Shown here one piece after another: positions 16,170-25,416 of a stretch of 36,812 bases of DNA; position 1 is the stretch's first letter; each line of letters starts with the position of its first letter. A program made the position numbers and the translations under genes. The notes beneath the pieces were generated by a model. The model worked only from the letters and a program-made list of their open reading frames with translations. It was not told the origin of the DNA and did no database searches. This DNA is from Streptomyces adustus. GTDB taxonomy: Bacteria > Actinomycetota > Actinomycetes > Streptomycetales > Streptomycetaceae. The stretch is from contig NZ_VJZD01000078.1 in NCBI RefSeq assembly GCF_009377175.1, positions 1 through 36,812 of the forward strand. The letters run 5' to 3'.

Positions 16170-18464
16170 ATGTCATCTCTGCTGGGTGCCGCAGCCGGAT
16201 TTCGCTCCACGGATTTGGACGTGCGTCCGCGTTCGGTCATTTCGGGCCGCCAGCGCTGGGACGTCAAGCTGGTTCTCGGTCGGCCGCAGGCGGCCGAAGT
16301 CCTTGCCGCGGTCCTGCGGCGCATTCCCGGGATCACCGAGGCACAGGCCAGCCCGATCACCGGTGGGCTCCTCGTCCGGCACGACGCGCGGGTGCAGGGC
16401 GCGGACGTCGGCCGACTCGTCCGCGGAGCCGTCGCCCTGGTCGTGTCGGGCTCGGCCGGGGCACGGCGCCCGGCTCCGGCGCAGCCCGCCGCAGGGGCGG
16501 CCCCGCGCACGGGTCGTGGCGTCGTGCGCCCCGCGCTCGCCGTCGGGGGCGGGGTGGTGGCCGGCCTCGCCCTGATCCGCGGGGCGTCGCTGGGCAAGCA
16601 GCTGGTCGCCCTGGGCGGAGTGGCGGTGGCGACCGGGGTCGTGGTCCGCAAGGCATGGCGCAGAACGGTCGACGCGGCCCGGGACCTGCCCGGAACCGCC
16701 GCCGAACGCCACCCCCTGCTGGAGATCGTGGGACCGCACCGTCGGCGTCTCTGCCGCGCGTCCGTGCTGTCGGTCGCCTGTCAGGTCTCGGAGATGGCGC
16801 TCGGCACCTTCCTCGGCTGGACCGCGCTGGTGCTCATCAAGGGCCAGGCCGGCCCGCTGGTCCGGTTCGGGCTGACCACCGCGTCCGCCCAACTCTGGGG
16901 CCTGACCGGGCTGGTGGGCGTCGCCTGTGCCGCCGTGGCCGGCCTGTCGTACGCCTCGAACCTCCAGTGGCGTCGGCTCGGCCAGGAGATCGAGCACGAC
17001 TGGCGCAACCGGACGTACGCCCATGTGCAGCACCTCGAACTACGGCACCTGGAAGGCGAGCGGACCACCCGGATCGCGGGAGTGCTCAGCGACGACGTCC
17101 GTCAGCTGGGCGCCTTCTTCGCCACCTCGGCCAACGACCTGCTGCAACTGAGCACCAGCCTGGCCCTCCTGGTGCCGCTGTTCCTGTGGCTGGCACCACA
17201 GATCGCCTGGATCGCGTTCCTGCCCATCCCCTTCATCGCCTGGCTGTCGTTCCACTACCAGGACAAGGTCACGGCCGACTACGCCGTCTCCGGTGAGGAC
17301 CGAGCCAGGCTGCACAGCCAGCTGGTGAACACGCTGGAGGCCGGCGCCACCGTCAAGAGCTTCAGCACCGAGGACTACGAGGCCGAACGCATCGACCGGC
17401 TGAGCGCGGAGGCCCAGGACAGCAGTCGGCGGACCGACCGGAGCACGATCCGCCACGCCGAGGTCGTCCGGCTCTGCACGACCAGCTCGATGGCCGGCAC
17501 CCTGCTGATCGGCGGCCGGTCGGTACTCGACGGCAGTATGCCGTTCGAGGTGTTCAGCCCACTGATCGGGCTGCCCCAGATGGTGATGGTGCGGATGAAC
17601 CGGCTCGGCGGCATCGTCGACCAGTACCAGCGCACGATCACCGCCTACGACCGGGTCCGGCGGCTGCGTGCCCTGCCCGCCGAGATCGACGGCACCGGCG
17701 GACCGCTCGACGCTGAAGAGGTGCGCGGGGAGATCGTCCTCGACGGCGTGACGTTCGCCTACCCCGATCGGCCGCCGGCCCTGGAGGACCTCTCGCTGAC
17801 CATCCCCGCCGGTCGGGTCACCGCCCTCGTCGGTGCCACCGGCTCCGGCAAGACGACGATCGCCAGGCTGCTGATGCGGTTCCAGGACGCGGACTTCGGC
17901 AGCGTGCTGCTCGACGGGCGGGACGTGCGCGACCTGTCGCGGCGCGATCTGCGCCAAGCGATCGGGTTCGTCGCCCAGGACCCCTTCCTCTTCGACGGCA
18001 CCGTCGCCGACAATATTCGGTACGGCAGTTTCGGCGCCTCGGACGAGGCCGTGGTCGAGGCGGCCATGAAGGCCGAGGCGCACGCCTTCGTCGCGACGCT
18101 GCCGGACGGCTACGACACGGTGATCGGCGAGCGCGGCGCCGCTCTCTCCGGCGGCCAGCGGCAGCGGATCGCGCTGGCGCGCGCGATCCTGAAGGACGCG
18201 CCGGTCGTGATCCTCGACGAGGCCACCTCCGCCGTGGACAACGAGACCGAGGCCGCCATCCAGCGGACGCTCCGCGCCTTCGCCGCCGACCGGACGATGC
18301 TGATCATCGCCCACCGGCTCTCCACGGTCCGCCACGCCGACCGGATCTACGTCATGGACAAGGGCGGGGTCGTGGCCGAGCAGGGTACCCACGACGAACT
18401 CCTCGCCCAGCACGGACTCTACGCATCCCTCTGGCAGCTCCAGGCGGGCGAACTCGCCGCCTGA
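16170..18464 (+). CDS. ABC exporter (fused permease-ATPase) with HMA-like N-terminal domain
   Basis: This 764-residue half-transporter should work as a homodimer in the cytoplasmic membrane. Residues about 28-92 look like an HMA-type ferredoxin fold (RWDVKLVLGRPQAAEVLAAVLRRIPGI) but lack the metal-binding CxxC. One or two helices follow (118-158), then a six-helix exporter domain (about 190-480). The ATPase has Walker A GATGSGKTT (Lys561), Q-loop FVAQDPFLFDG, signature LSGGQ (659-663), Walker B VVILDEATSAVD (Asp683, Glu684) and H-loop His715. The ATG at 16170 is chosen because GGTGA upstream and TACACATG are conserved in the decayed second copy. Substrate is unknown. It follows the DUF5132-like gene. 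Confidence 0.9.
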   Translation: MSSLLGAAAGFRSTDLDVRPRSVISGRQRWDVKLVLGRPQAAEVLAAVLRRIPGITEAQASPITGGLLVRHDARVQGADVGRLVRGAVALVVSGSAGARRPAPAQPAAGAAPRTGRGVVRPALAVGGGVVAGLALIRGASLGKQLVALGGVAVATGVVVRKAWRRTVDAARDLPGTAAERHPLLEIVGPHRRRLCRASVLSVACQVSEMALGTFLGWTALVLIKGQAGPLVRFGLTTASAQLWGLTGLVGVACAAVAGLSYASNLQWRRLGQEIEHDWRNRTYAHVQHLELRHLEGERTTRIAGVLSDDVRQLGAFFATSANDLLQLSTSLALLVPLFLWLAPQIAWIAFLPIPFIAWLSFHYQDKVTADYAVSGEDRARLHSQLVNTLEAGATVKSFSTEDYEAERIDRLSAEAQDSSRRTDRSTIRHAEVVRLCTTSSMAGTLLIGGRSVLDGSMPFEVFSPLIGLPQMVMVRMNRLGGIVDQYQRTITAYDRVRRLRALPAEIDGTGGPLDAEEVRGEIVLDGVTFAYPDRPPALEDLSLTIPAGRVTALVGATGSGKTTIARLLMRFQDADFGSVLLDGRDVRDLSRRDLRQAIGFVAQDPFLFDGTVADNIRYGSFGASDEAVVEAAMKAEAHAFVATLPDGYDTVIGERGAALSGGQRQRIALARAILKDAPVVILDEATSAVDNETEAAIQRTLRAFAADRTMLIIAHRLSTVRHADRIYVMDKGGVVAEQGTHDELLAQHGLYASLWQLQAGELAA

Positions 18465-18471
18465 CCGCACA

Positions 18472-18513
18472 GCCGCCACGCCCCCGACAGTGTGATGTCA
18501 CAGGCGTGGCGGC
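18472..18513. terminator. Hairpin terminator after the ABC exporter gene
   Basis: GCCGCCACGCC (18472-18482) pairs perfectly with GGCGTGGCGGC (18503-18513), an 11-bp stem. The 20-nt loop itself contains TGTGA-TG-TCACA. It lies 7 nt after the ABC stop codon and ahead of a convergent acyl-CoA dehydrogenase gene. Confidence 0.8.
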
Positions 18514-18666
18514 GTGGCGTGTCGCGAAGGCCCTGCTTGAGCAGCCCGCCGGCCCGCCGCGGGAGCGGCCGAGTCCAGGGGCACCCGGCTCGGCCGCCGT
18601 CAGGAGCGGTACCGTCGGCAGCTCCGGCCAATGGACGATCCGTAGGAGCTTCGGAGCCGGGATGGT

Positions 18667-19836
18667 TCAGGGGGCCAGGGTGAGGTCGCCGCTGTTGGAT
18701 CTGGCGAGCGACCGTCCGATGACCAGGCGCTGAATCTGGTTCGTGCCTTCGAAGATCTGCGTCACCTTGGCCTCACGCATGTACCGCTCGACCGGGAACT
18801 CGCGCGTGTAGCCGACCCCGCCGAGCACCTGCACCGCATCGGTGGTGACACGCATCGCGTTGTCGGTCGCGACGAGCTTCGCGACCGACGCCTCACGGCT
18901 GAACGGCAGTCCCGCGTCCTTCAGCCGGGCGGCATGGAGGGTCGCGGCACGCGCGGAGACGACCGCGGCCTCCATGTCGGCGAGCAGGAACGCGACTCCC
19001 TGGTGGTCGATGATGCGCGATCCGAACGTCTCGCGATCGCGTGCGTAGGCGATGGCGTGGTCGAGAGCGCCCTGGGCGAGGCCGACCGCGACGGCCGCGA
19101 TACCGAGACGACCGGAATCCAGGCTCGCGAGAGCGATACGCAGGCCGTCGCCCTCGGCGCCGATACGCCGCTCGACGGGGACGCGGACGTCCCGGAGCAC
19201 CATGGTCGCCGTCGCGGACCCGGTCAGGCCCATCTTGCGTTCGGGCACATCGGCGGTGAGGCCCTCGGCGCCGGCCGGGACCAGGAAGCAGGAGATGCCC
19301 GTGCGGTTCTCCGAGGTGCGGGCCATGACCTTGTAGTAGTCCGCGTGGCCGCCGTGGGTCGTCCAGGCCTTCGCGCCGTTCAGGACGTAGTGATCGCCGT
19401 CCGGGCGGGCCCGGGTCCGCATCGCGGCCGGGTCGGAGCCGGCGTGCGGCTCCGAGAGGCAGTAGGCGCCCAGCAGTTCGCCACCGAGCATCGCGGGCAG
19501 CCACTCCTGCTTCTGCTCCTCGGTGCCCATCGTCGCCAGGCCGAAGCACGACAGCACGTGCACGGAGACACCGACCGCGACCGAAGCCCATACGGAGGCG
19601 ATCTCTTCGACCACCTGGAGGTACACCTCGTAGGACAGACCACTGCCGCCGTAGGCCTCGGAGTACGGCAGACCGAGCAGGCCGACGCTTCCGAGGAGCC
19701 TGAAGACGTCACGCGGGAACGCCTCGTTCGCCTCGTCGGCATCCACCCGTGACGCGAGTTCATCGGCCGCCAGCTTCCGTACCAGCCTGATGAGGTCGAC
19801 GGACTCCTCGTTCGGCAACAGACGACGCGCGCTCAT
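18667..19836 (-). CDS. Acyl-CoA dehydrogenase
   Basis: This 389-residue flavoprotein of normal family length introduces the alpha-beta double bond into acyl-CoA esters using FAD. It shows the YCLSEPHAGSD signature (125-135), the W-T-T FAD-contact segment (158-160), RETFGSRIIDHQGVAF (268-283) and the GGVGYTREFPVERYMREAKVTQIFEGTNQIQ block (339-369), with Glu363 as the expected catalytic base. The ATG at 19836 has GGAAGG at -10; the frame start at 19878 does not. It stands alone, converging with the ABC exporter gene and diverging from the decarboxylase across a long intergenic gap. Substrate chain length is not evident. Confidence 0.93.
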   Translation of the reverse strand: MSARRLLPNEESVDLIRLVRKLAADELASRVDADEANEAFPRDVFRLLGSVGLLGLPYSEAYGGSGLSYEVYLQVVEEIASVWASVAVGVSVHVLSCFGLATMGTEEQKQEWLPAMLGGELLGAYCLSEPHAGSDPAAMRTRARPDGDHYVLNGAKAWTTHGGHADYYKVMARTSENRTGISCFLVPAGAEGLTADVPERKMGLTGSATATMVLRDVRVPVERRIGAEGDGLRIALASLDSGRLGIAAVAVGLAQGALDHAIAYARDRETFGSRIIDHQGVAFLLADMEAAVVSARAATLHAARLKDAGLPFSREASVAKLVATDNAMRVTTDAVQVLGGVGYTREFPVERYMREAKVTQIFEGTNQIQRLVIGRSLARSNSGDLTLAP

Positions 19837-20631
19837 GGCACCTTCCAGCTGTCGGGGCGGTACATCGTTCAGAGACATCTGCGCGTCGAGGCACCGTGCG
19901 GCGCCCTCTGTGGGCAGACGTCGAAACGCTTGGGGCGGGTGTCGATTTCCGGCCGGTCAGGAGCGCCCGAAGGCGGTCGACGGTGACCCTTCGCAGCCGG
20001 AGACGGACACTGCGACGATCACATCGGCAAGCCGGTCGAGCCGGACTCGGCCGAGGACCACTCACATGGAAATCCGGGTTCCGGTGAGTCCGCGGTGCGG
20101 TTCTCACGCGGGTGGCGGTGTGGCTTTGCCCTGTTCAAGGGTGGTTTTGGTGAGTGTAGTGGGCTGATGGGCGGCCTGTGTTCACTTTCCGGTGCCGCCC
20201 CTCGATCGTGTACAGCCGACGCTCATGGGCCTTGCCGTCCGAGCGCCCTGGACGCCTGCTCGACCGGTCGGCGACACGAGATGTCTTCGACTGCATCCGG
20301 TGGTACGTGATCGTCAAGGTCGTGGAGGCCCGCACCCACGCCGTTCGGGTGGTCCTGTATGTCGAGCGGCGGTTCGAGGCGCCGCCGCAACTGCCCGGCA
20401 GCGCCGGAGCGATCTCTCTTTCGCGGGGCCCGCCCGTCGGATCGACCCGTTCACGGCGGGCAGGCCGCGCGGGGTGCACAGCAGGAGCAGGTCCCAGAAG
20501 TGCATAGAGTGCGGCGGGGAGGGAGTCCAGGTCAGGCGTCACAGCCGGGGGCCTGTCGACTCCCTCGCTTCATCTCACGCGTGCCGGCAAGTCCTTGGCA
20601 CCCTTCATCCAGTCGGATCGGGAGTTCGTAC
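19837..20631. other. Long intergenic region without a supported gene
   Basis: About 795 nt separate divergent genes. Several overlapping open frames exist on both strands but none has a ribosome site plus family motif. A minus-strand frame starting near 20542 opens with DLDSLPAALYALL, faintly like the start of some IS transposases, then loses all resemblance. Third-position GC bias is weaker between about 20100 and 20350. It may be degraded coding DNA plus the promoters of the two flanking genes. Confidence 0.4.
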
Positions 20632-21951
20632 GTGAAGCCTCAGACCACCGACATGCGCCAGAGCGCCGAACGGCGCCGGACGGCCGACCACGGCAGAACC
20701 GGCCACTGCGCTTCGATCGTGCCTACCACCGTGTACGCAGCCACCGCGCCCGTCCCCGGCCTGCCCGACCACTCCGCGCTGCGCGCCGCGCTCGCCGCCG
20801 CCGCCGAGGACGTCATCATCTACGACCTGGCGGGCATCGGCCGCCAGTACGCCGCCCTGTGCGCCGAACTGCCCGGTGTCGCCGTCCGGTTCGCGATGAA
20901 GGCCTGCCCGGTGGACGAGGTGCTCGATCACCTCGCCCGGCTCGGCTCCGGCTTCGACGCGGCGAGCCCGCAGGAGATCGCCCAGGCGCTGCGCACCGGA
21001 GTGGCCCCCGGGCTGATCCACTACGGCAACACCGTCAAGTCCGACCGCAACATCGCCGAGGCCTACCGGCTGGGCGTGCGCGACTTCGCCACCGACTGTC
21101 GGGAGGACGTCGCCGCGATCGCCGAACACGCCCCCGGATCCCGGGTGTTCTGCCGGATCGCGACCACCGGCGAGGGTGCGCTGTGGGGCCTCAGCCGCAA
21201 GTTCGGCTGCTCGCCCGAGGACGTCCCGCGGGTGCTCGGCGCCGCCCGCACCGCAGAGCTGGTGCCCTCCGGCCTGTCCGTGCACGTCGGCTCCCAGCAG
21301 ATGACCGCCGAGGCCTGGGCCGCGGCGATCGACTCGCTGGCCGCCGCCCTCGAGGGGCTCGGCCGACGCGGGATCACCCCGGACCGGATCAACCTCGGCG
21401 GCGGACTGCCCGCCCTCGGCGTCCTCGACCGGCGCGGCCGGCCGCTGGAACCGCCGCTGGACAAGATGTTCGTGGTGATCCGCGAGGGCATGGAACGGCT
21501 GCGTGCGGTCAATGCCGCCCCGTTGGACTTCCTGCTGGAGCCCGGTCGCCACCTGGTCGCCGACCACGGCGCGATCCGCGCCCACGTCGCCCGGCTCTCT
21601 TCCCGCCGTCGGCTCGACGGCACCCGCGAGGACTGGCTCTACCTGAGCTGCGGCAAGTTCAACGGCCTCTACGAGATGGACCAGTTGCGCTACCGCCTGG
21701 AGTTCCCCACCCACCCCGGCGGGCAGTTCGTCGACGCCGTGCTGGCCGGCCCGACCTGCGACAGCGACGACGCGTACGCCCAGGAGGACGGCCCGGTACG
21801 GGTCCCGCGCGCGATCGCCTCCGGCGACCCGGTGTGGGTCCACTCCTGCGGCGCGTATGCCGCCGCCTACTCCACCCGGGGGTTCAACGGCTTCGCACCG
21901 CTGCCGTACGTGTGCGTCGGTGGTCCGGCTCCGGACGGAGGAGGCGCATGA
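20632..21951 (+). CDS. PLP fold-III amino acid decarboxylase (ornithine/diaminopimelate decarboxylase-like)
   Basis: This 439-residue enzyme has the alanine-racemase-like barrel of eukaryotic-type ornithine decarboxylases: PLP lysine Lys90 in RFAMKACP, HVGSQQ (218-223), phosphate-binding GGG (256-258), EPGR (303-306), and the C-terminal active-site Cys376-Asp377 in GPTCDSDDAY with GAYAAAY behind. It should release CO2 from a basic amino acid such as ornithine or lysine to give a diamine. Substrate choice is not certain. The GTG start at 20632 has CGGGAG 7 nt upstream; the first 40 residues are unlike the family and a start at codon 8 is possible. It overlaps the acetyltransferase gene by ATGA, so the two are translationally coupled. 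Confidence 0.87.
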   Translation: MKPQTTDMRQSAERRRTADHGRTGHCASIVPTTVYAATAPVPGLPDHSALRAALAAAAEDVIIYDLAGIGRQYAALCAELPGVAVRFAMKACPVDEVLDHLARLGSGFDAASPQEIAQALRTGVAPGLIHYGNTVKSDRNIAEAYRLGVRDFATDCREDVAAIAEHAPGSRVFCRIATTGEGALWGLSRKFGCSPEDVPRVLGAARTAELVPSGLSVHVGSQQMTAEAWAAAIDSLAAALEGLGRRGITPDRINLGGGLPALGVLDRRGRPLEPPLDKMFVVIREGMERLRAVNAAPLDFLLEPGRHLVADHGAIRAHVARLSSRRRLDGTREDWLYLSCGKFNGLYEMDQLRYRLEFPTHPGGQFVDAVLAGPTCDSDDAYAQEDGPVRVPRAIASGDPVWVHSCGAYAAAYSTRGFNGFAPLPYVCVGGPAPDGGGA

Positions 21952-22505
21952 CCGACACCCGGATCCGGCTGTTCCGGGAGGGGGACTGGGACGAGGTGGC
22001 CGCGCTGGAGGAACGCGCCTACGCCGCGAGCGGCCTGTCCGAGGGGCGGGAGGCGCTGCGCTCCCGGCACCGCGCCTCGCCCTCGACCTGCTTCGTGCTG
22101 GAGCACGCGGGCGGCTTCGGCGGCTACCTGCTCGCATTGCCGTACCAGCTGTTCCGCTGCCCGGACCTGAGCCTGGCCGAGGAGGGCGCGGCGCAGGAGG
22201 GCAACGGGGGAAGCAACCTGCACACCCACGACCTGGTGATCGCCGAGCGGGCGCGCGGCCGGGGCCTGGCCCGCCGGATGCTGCGGCATCTGGAGGAGAC
22301 CGGCCGGGCGGCCGGCTACCGGACCCTCTCCATGGTCGCCGTGCACGGCTCCGAGGCACTGTGGTCCCGGCTGGGCTACCGCGCCCGGCCCGAGATCGGA
22401 CTGCCCGCGAGCTACGGCGCCGAGGCGCTCTACATGGCGAAGCCGCTGGAACCCGCCGTCACCGATCCGGCTCCCGGGTCCTCCCCGAGAGCCGAAGTGG
22501 GCTGA
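21948..22505 (+). CDS. GNAT-family N-acetyltransferase
   Basis: This 185-residue acetyltransferase has the acetyl-CoA pyrophosphate loop RARGRGLA within DLVIAERARGRGLARRML, followed by the helix HLEETGRAAGYRTL and a C-terminal segment ALWSRLGYRARPEIG, as in GNAT enzymes. It transfers an acetyl group to a primary amine. Its ATG overlaps the decarboxylase stop codon (ATGA) with GGAGGAGG upstream, so the amine made by the decarboxylase is the natural candidate substrate. That link is inference. It converges with the glutamine-synthetase-like gene after 115 nt; only a weak hairpin (CGGAAG/CTTCCG, 22508-22523) is visible there. Confidence 0.88.
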   Translation: MTDTRIRLFREGDWDEVAALEERAYAASGLSEGREALRSRHRASPSTCFVLEHAGGFGGYLLALPYQLFRCPDLSLAEEGAAQEGNGGSNLHTHDLVIAERARGRGLARRMLRHLEETGRAAGYRTLSMVAVHGSEALWSRLGYRARPEIGLPASYGAEALYMAKPLEPAVTDPAPGSSPRAEVG

Positions 22506-22620
22506 CGCGGAAGCCCTCTTCCGGGGCCGCATCCCGCTGAACCCCGTGCGGCTCGACGGCGACCGGCAGGCCTTCGGCCGACTCGTCGCCCGGGAGCCGG
22601 AGGAGCGGAACCGATGCTCG

Positions 22621-23961
22621 TCACCAGCGCCAGCGGACGGCTTCGACGACGTCCGCATCCGTGTGCATCGAGAACAGTTCGGCCTCCGCCCGCCGGACGG
22701 CCAGCACGGTCTCGTACAGCTCGGAACCGAGCGCCTGTCGCAGCAGTTCGGACTTCTCGTACGCGTCGATCGCCTCCGGCAGCGTTGCCGGGAGACGCTC
22801 GGCGGAGGCGAGGGCGGCGGGGTCGCTCGGGGTCTCGGGCGGGAGCGGCAGACCGGCGTCCAGGCCGGCGAGTCCGGCGGCCAGCACTCCGCCGATCTCC
22901 AGGTACGGGTTGGCGGCGGCGTCGAAGCACTTGAGCTCGGCGTTGGCCTGCCCGGCGGCGGAGCCGGTGATCAGGCGCAGCGCCGCCTCACGGTTCTCCA
23001 GGCCCCAGCAGCGGTAGGCCCCGGCGAAGCGGGAGGGGACCAGCCGCAGGTAGGAGGAGACGCTGGGCGCGCCGAGGGCGAGCAGGGCGGGCAGCTCGGC
23101 CAGTACGCCCGCGAGGAACTGCTCGGCTTCGGGGTGCAGCCCGTGGCGGCCAGGCCCGCCGTGCCCGAGGTTGTGGCCCTGTCGCCAGAGACTGAGGTGC
23201 AGGTGGCCGCCGTTGCCGATCGAGCCCTCGGCGAAGACGGGCGCGTACGAGACCCGCAGGCCGTGCCGGGCGGAGACGGCCCGGACGGTGTGGCGGACCA
23301 GCATCGCGGTGTCGGCCGCCTCGACCGGCCCCTCGGCGGCGACCGAGACCTCGAACTGCCCCGCGGCGTACTCGGGGTGGAGCTGGAGCACGGTCAGCCC
23401 CTGGGCGGTGAGGGCGCGCAGCACCTCCCGCAGGTAGTCGGAGTGTTCGATGAAGCGGTTCATCCCGAACGCGGGCGCGACCGTCGCGGGGGTCCCGGCG
23501 GCGTCGGCCGCCACCCACTCGACCTCGATCCCGGCCCGCACCGAGAGCCCGCGCTGCTCGACGGCCTCGGTGACCTGGCGGGCGAAGCTGCGCTGGCAGC
23601 CGGGGTGCGGGGTGCCGTCCTGGGTGTAGCGGTCGGCCGGGGCCCAGGCCCAGCCGGGCTGGGCGGCGAGCGGGGTGAGCCGGTCGAGGTCGGGGACGAG
23701 CCGCAGGTCGCCCACCGGGCCGGTACTCGCGGGAGCGGTGGTGAAGGAGTCGTCCACCAGGGAGACGTCGAAGCAGGGTACGGCGCCGACGCCGTACTCG
23801 GCGGCGTGTTCGAGCTGGGTGCGCGGGACGGACTTCACCCGGGTGAGCCCGGCGTTGTCGACCCAGCCGAACACCACTCCGTCGATTCCGTCGGCGGCGA
23901 GCTGGGCTTCGGCCGCCCGGGCCTGGGCGGCCCGCTCGGCTGGGGAGTACGTGGTGGTCAT
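22621..23961 (-). CDS. Glutamine synthetase-like ligase (possibly gamma-glutamylpolyamine synthetase)
   Basis: This protein of about 446 residues has glutamine-synthetase core motifs: GIEVEWVA (metal-binding Glu), EGSIGNGGHLHLSLW (the His-containing ATP/metal loop) and CWGLENREAALRLI. The adenylylation-type NLY-x-LP loop near the C terminus of true GlnA is absent. That fits the GlnA-like group, some of which join glutamate to amines such as putrescine. Convergence with a decarboxylase and an acetyltransferase supports an amine substrate, but this is inferred. The start is ambiguous: ATG 23961 (MTTTYSP) or ATG 23970 (MGDM); neither has a strong ribosome site. Confidence 0.85.
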   Translation of the reverse strand: MTTTYSPAERAAQARAAEAQLAADGIDGVVFGWVDNAGLTRVKSVPRTQLEHAAEYGVGAVPCFDVSLVDDSFTTAPASTGPVGDLRLVPDLDRLTPLAAQPGWAWAPADRYTQDGTPHPGCQRSFARQVTEAVEQRGLSVRAGIEVEWVAADAAGTPATVAPAFGMNRFIEHSDYLREVLRALTAQGLTVLQLHPEYAAGQFEVSVAAEGPVEAADTAMLVRHTVRAVSARHGLRVSYAPVFAEGSIGNGGHLHLSLWRQGHNLGHGGPGRHGLHPEAEQFLAGVLAELPALLALGAPSVSSYLRLVPSRFAGAYRCWGLENREAALRLITGSAAGQANAELKCFDAAANPYLEIGGVLAAGLAGLDAGLPLPPETPSDPAALASAERLPATLPEAIDAYEKSELLRQALGSELYETVLAVRRAEAELFSMHTDADVVEAVRWRW

Positions 23962-24163
23962 GTCGCCCATGCTGGCGTTCGCGGCAGACGGTGAGCGAGA
24001 GGCCAACCGGGAGTTCACTCGTCCGTGGCTGCGGTAACTCCAGGCCCTTGATCGTGTGCGGTGCGTTCGCGGGCGATCGGTGGGGGACGGCCTGCCGTGG
24101 CGCGGGTGGATGGGGGGAAGGACACTGGAGAGATCGGTTTTCGAGTGCCGTTGCGGAGGGCCG

Positions 24164-25246
24164 ATGCGACGGGACGGACGGATGGCGAACTCCCTGCTCG
24201 CACTGCTGAGCCGGGACTGGCTGGGCATGGCTGTCGCGCTGGTGGTGGCGGCGGTGGGCGGCTGCCTCGTCGGGGTGGGGCCGGTCTGGGCGGTGGCACT
24301 GGGTGGCCTGGCGGTGGCTGTCGGAGCGCTGTCGCTGGCCGGGGCCGTCCGGCACCTGGTGCTGATGGCCCGCGAGGGGCGCCGTAATCCGCCGCCGGGG
24401 CGGCTGGTCGACGTGGCCGGCCACCGGATGCACGTCCTGGCCGAGGGGGAGGCCGGGGGCGGGCCGACGGTGGTCTGGATGCCCGGTGGGCACGCCCCCG
24501 GTGCGGAGTTCCGGGAGCTGCACACGATGCTGCGGGCCCGGACCCGTTCGGTGCTGGTCGACCGGTTCGGTTCGGGCTGGAGTGATGTCGGGCCCTTCCC
24601 GAGGACGACGGCGGGCGAGGCGGAGGAGCTCCTGGCGGCGTTGGAGAGGGCGGGGGAGCGGGGCCCCTTCGTCCTCGTCGGTCATTCCTTCGGGGGGTTG
24701 CTGGTCGCGAACGTGGCCAGGCGTCGTCCGGACCTGGTGGCCGGGCTCGTGCTGCTGGATCCGACGCCCCTGGAGGTGATCGCCTTCGCGCCACCCGGTC
24801 GGCAGCTCGCGCGGATGCGTCGCGGCATGCTGCTGACGGCGGTGCGGCAGCTGTTCGGCCTGCACCGTGACCCCGGTGGCCGGACCGGGCAGGGCTGCGC
24901 CGCCGCGTCGATCTTCGCCGAGCTGTCGCCAACGGGGTTGGCGCGCGTGGGCTGGGAGACCGTCGTGTACGACGGGGATCTCGGGGACCTGCCGTTGACG
25001 CTGGTGATACCGAGGGACCTCATCGGCGGGGAGGCGGTGCTGGCCGGCGCCCGGGACCCGGTCGAGGCCGAGCGGATCGTCCGTTTCTATCTGCGGAGCA
25101 GAGTTCGGTACCTGGCGGCGTCGACGGCGTCCCGGCTGGTGCACACGCCCCACGGGACGGGCCACGACTTCCCGCGTGAGGCGCCCGAGTTCGTGGCCGA
25201 CGTGGTCTGGGACCTGGTGCGGGAGTTGCGCGTCATCCGCTCGTGA
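24164..25246 (+). CDS. Membrane-anchored alpha/beta hydrolase
   Basis: This 360-residue protein has two N-terminal membrane helices (about 19-38 and 42-66) and then an alpha/beta-hydrolase domain. VVWMPGGHAPG carries the oxyanion region, VDRFGSGWSD follows, and GHSFGG places the nucleophile at Ser175. LLDPTP and, near the end, HGTGHDFP give the likely acid and His. It probably acts as an esterase or lipase-like enzyme at the membrane; the substrate is unknown. The ATG at 24164 has GGAGGG 3 nt upstream; ATG 24182 is an alternative. It stands between the glutamine-synthetase-like gene (divergent) and the second DUF5132 cassette. Confidence 0.87.
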   Translation: MRRDGRMANSLLALLSRDWLGMAVALVVAAVGGCLVGVGPVWAVALGGLAVAVGALSLAGAVRHLVLMAREGRRNPPPGRLVDVAGHRMHVLAEGEAGGGPTVVWMPGGHAPGAEFRELHTMLRARTRSVLVDRFGSGWSDVGPFPRTTAGEAEELLAALERAGERGPFVLVGHSFGGLLVANVARRRPDLVAGLVLLDPTPLEVIAFAPPGRQLARMRRGMLLTAVRQLFGLHRDPGGRTGQGCAAASIFAELSPTGLARVGWETVVYDGDLGDLPLTLVIPRDLIGGEAVLAGARDPVEAERIVRFYLRSRVRYLAASTASRLVHTPHGTGHDFPREAPEFVADVVWDLVRELRVIRS

Positions 25247-25416
25247 CCGCACGCGCGGAGTCCGCCGGGGCCGGGCGTCCCACCGGCCGCGCTTTCGAGG
25301 GTGGCGTGCGAACTCGGCGGTCGCCATAAGGGGTCGCCGGTAATACGTAAATTGGAAAATCAATGCACTCGGTGGAGGTGACTTCTGCAATCCGTAACGG
25401 CCCGGAACATGGATAG

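Larger units (their letters stand above)
15400..18515 (+). repeat. Duplicated cassette, copy 1 (intact): promoter, DUF5132-like gene, ABC exporter
   Basis: The unit recurs at 25410-26535. Shared parts in order are the CACTCGCATGAGTG palindrome and promoter, the small gene, the spacer before the ABC gene (including GGTGAnnnTACACATG), the first codons and last 65 or so codons of the ABC gene, and GC-rich sequence after the stop. The middle of the ABC gene is missing from copy 2. Divergence is well beyond a recent duplication. Confidence 0.75.

Noticed and set aside
20135..20542. Possible transposase remnant on the minus strand (DLDSLPAALYALL)
   Set aside because: Only about a dozen residues look like a transposase start; nothing downstream supports it.
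22546..23994. Plus-strand open frame of about 480 codons
   Set aside because: Antisense to the glutamine-synthetase-like gene, whose motifs are unambiguous.
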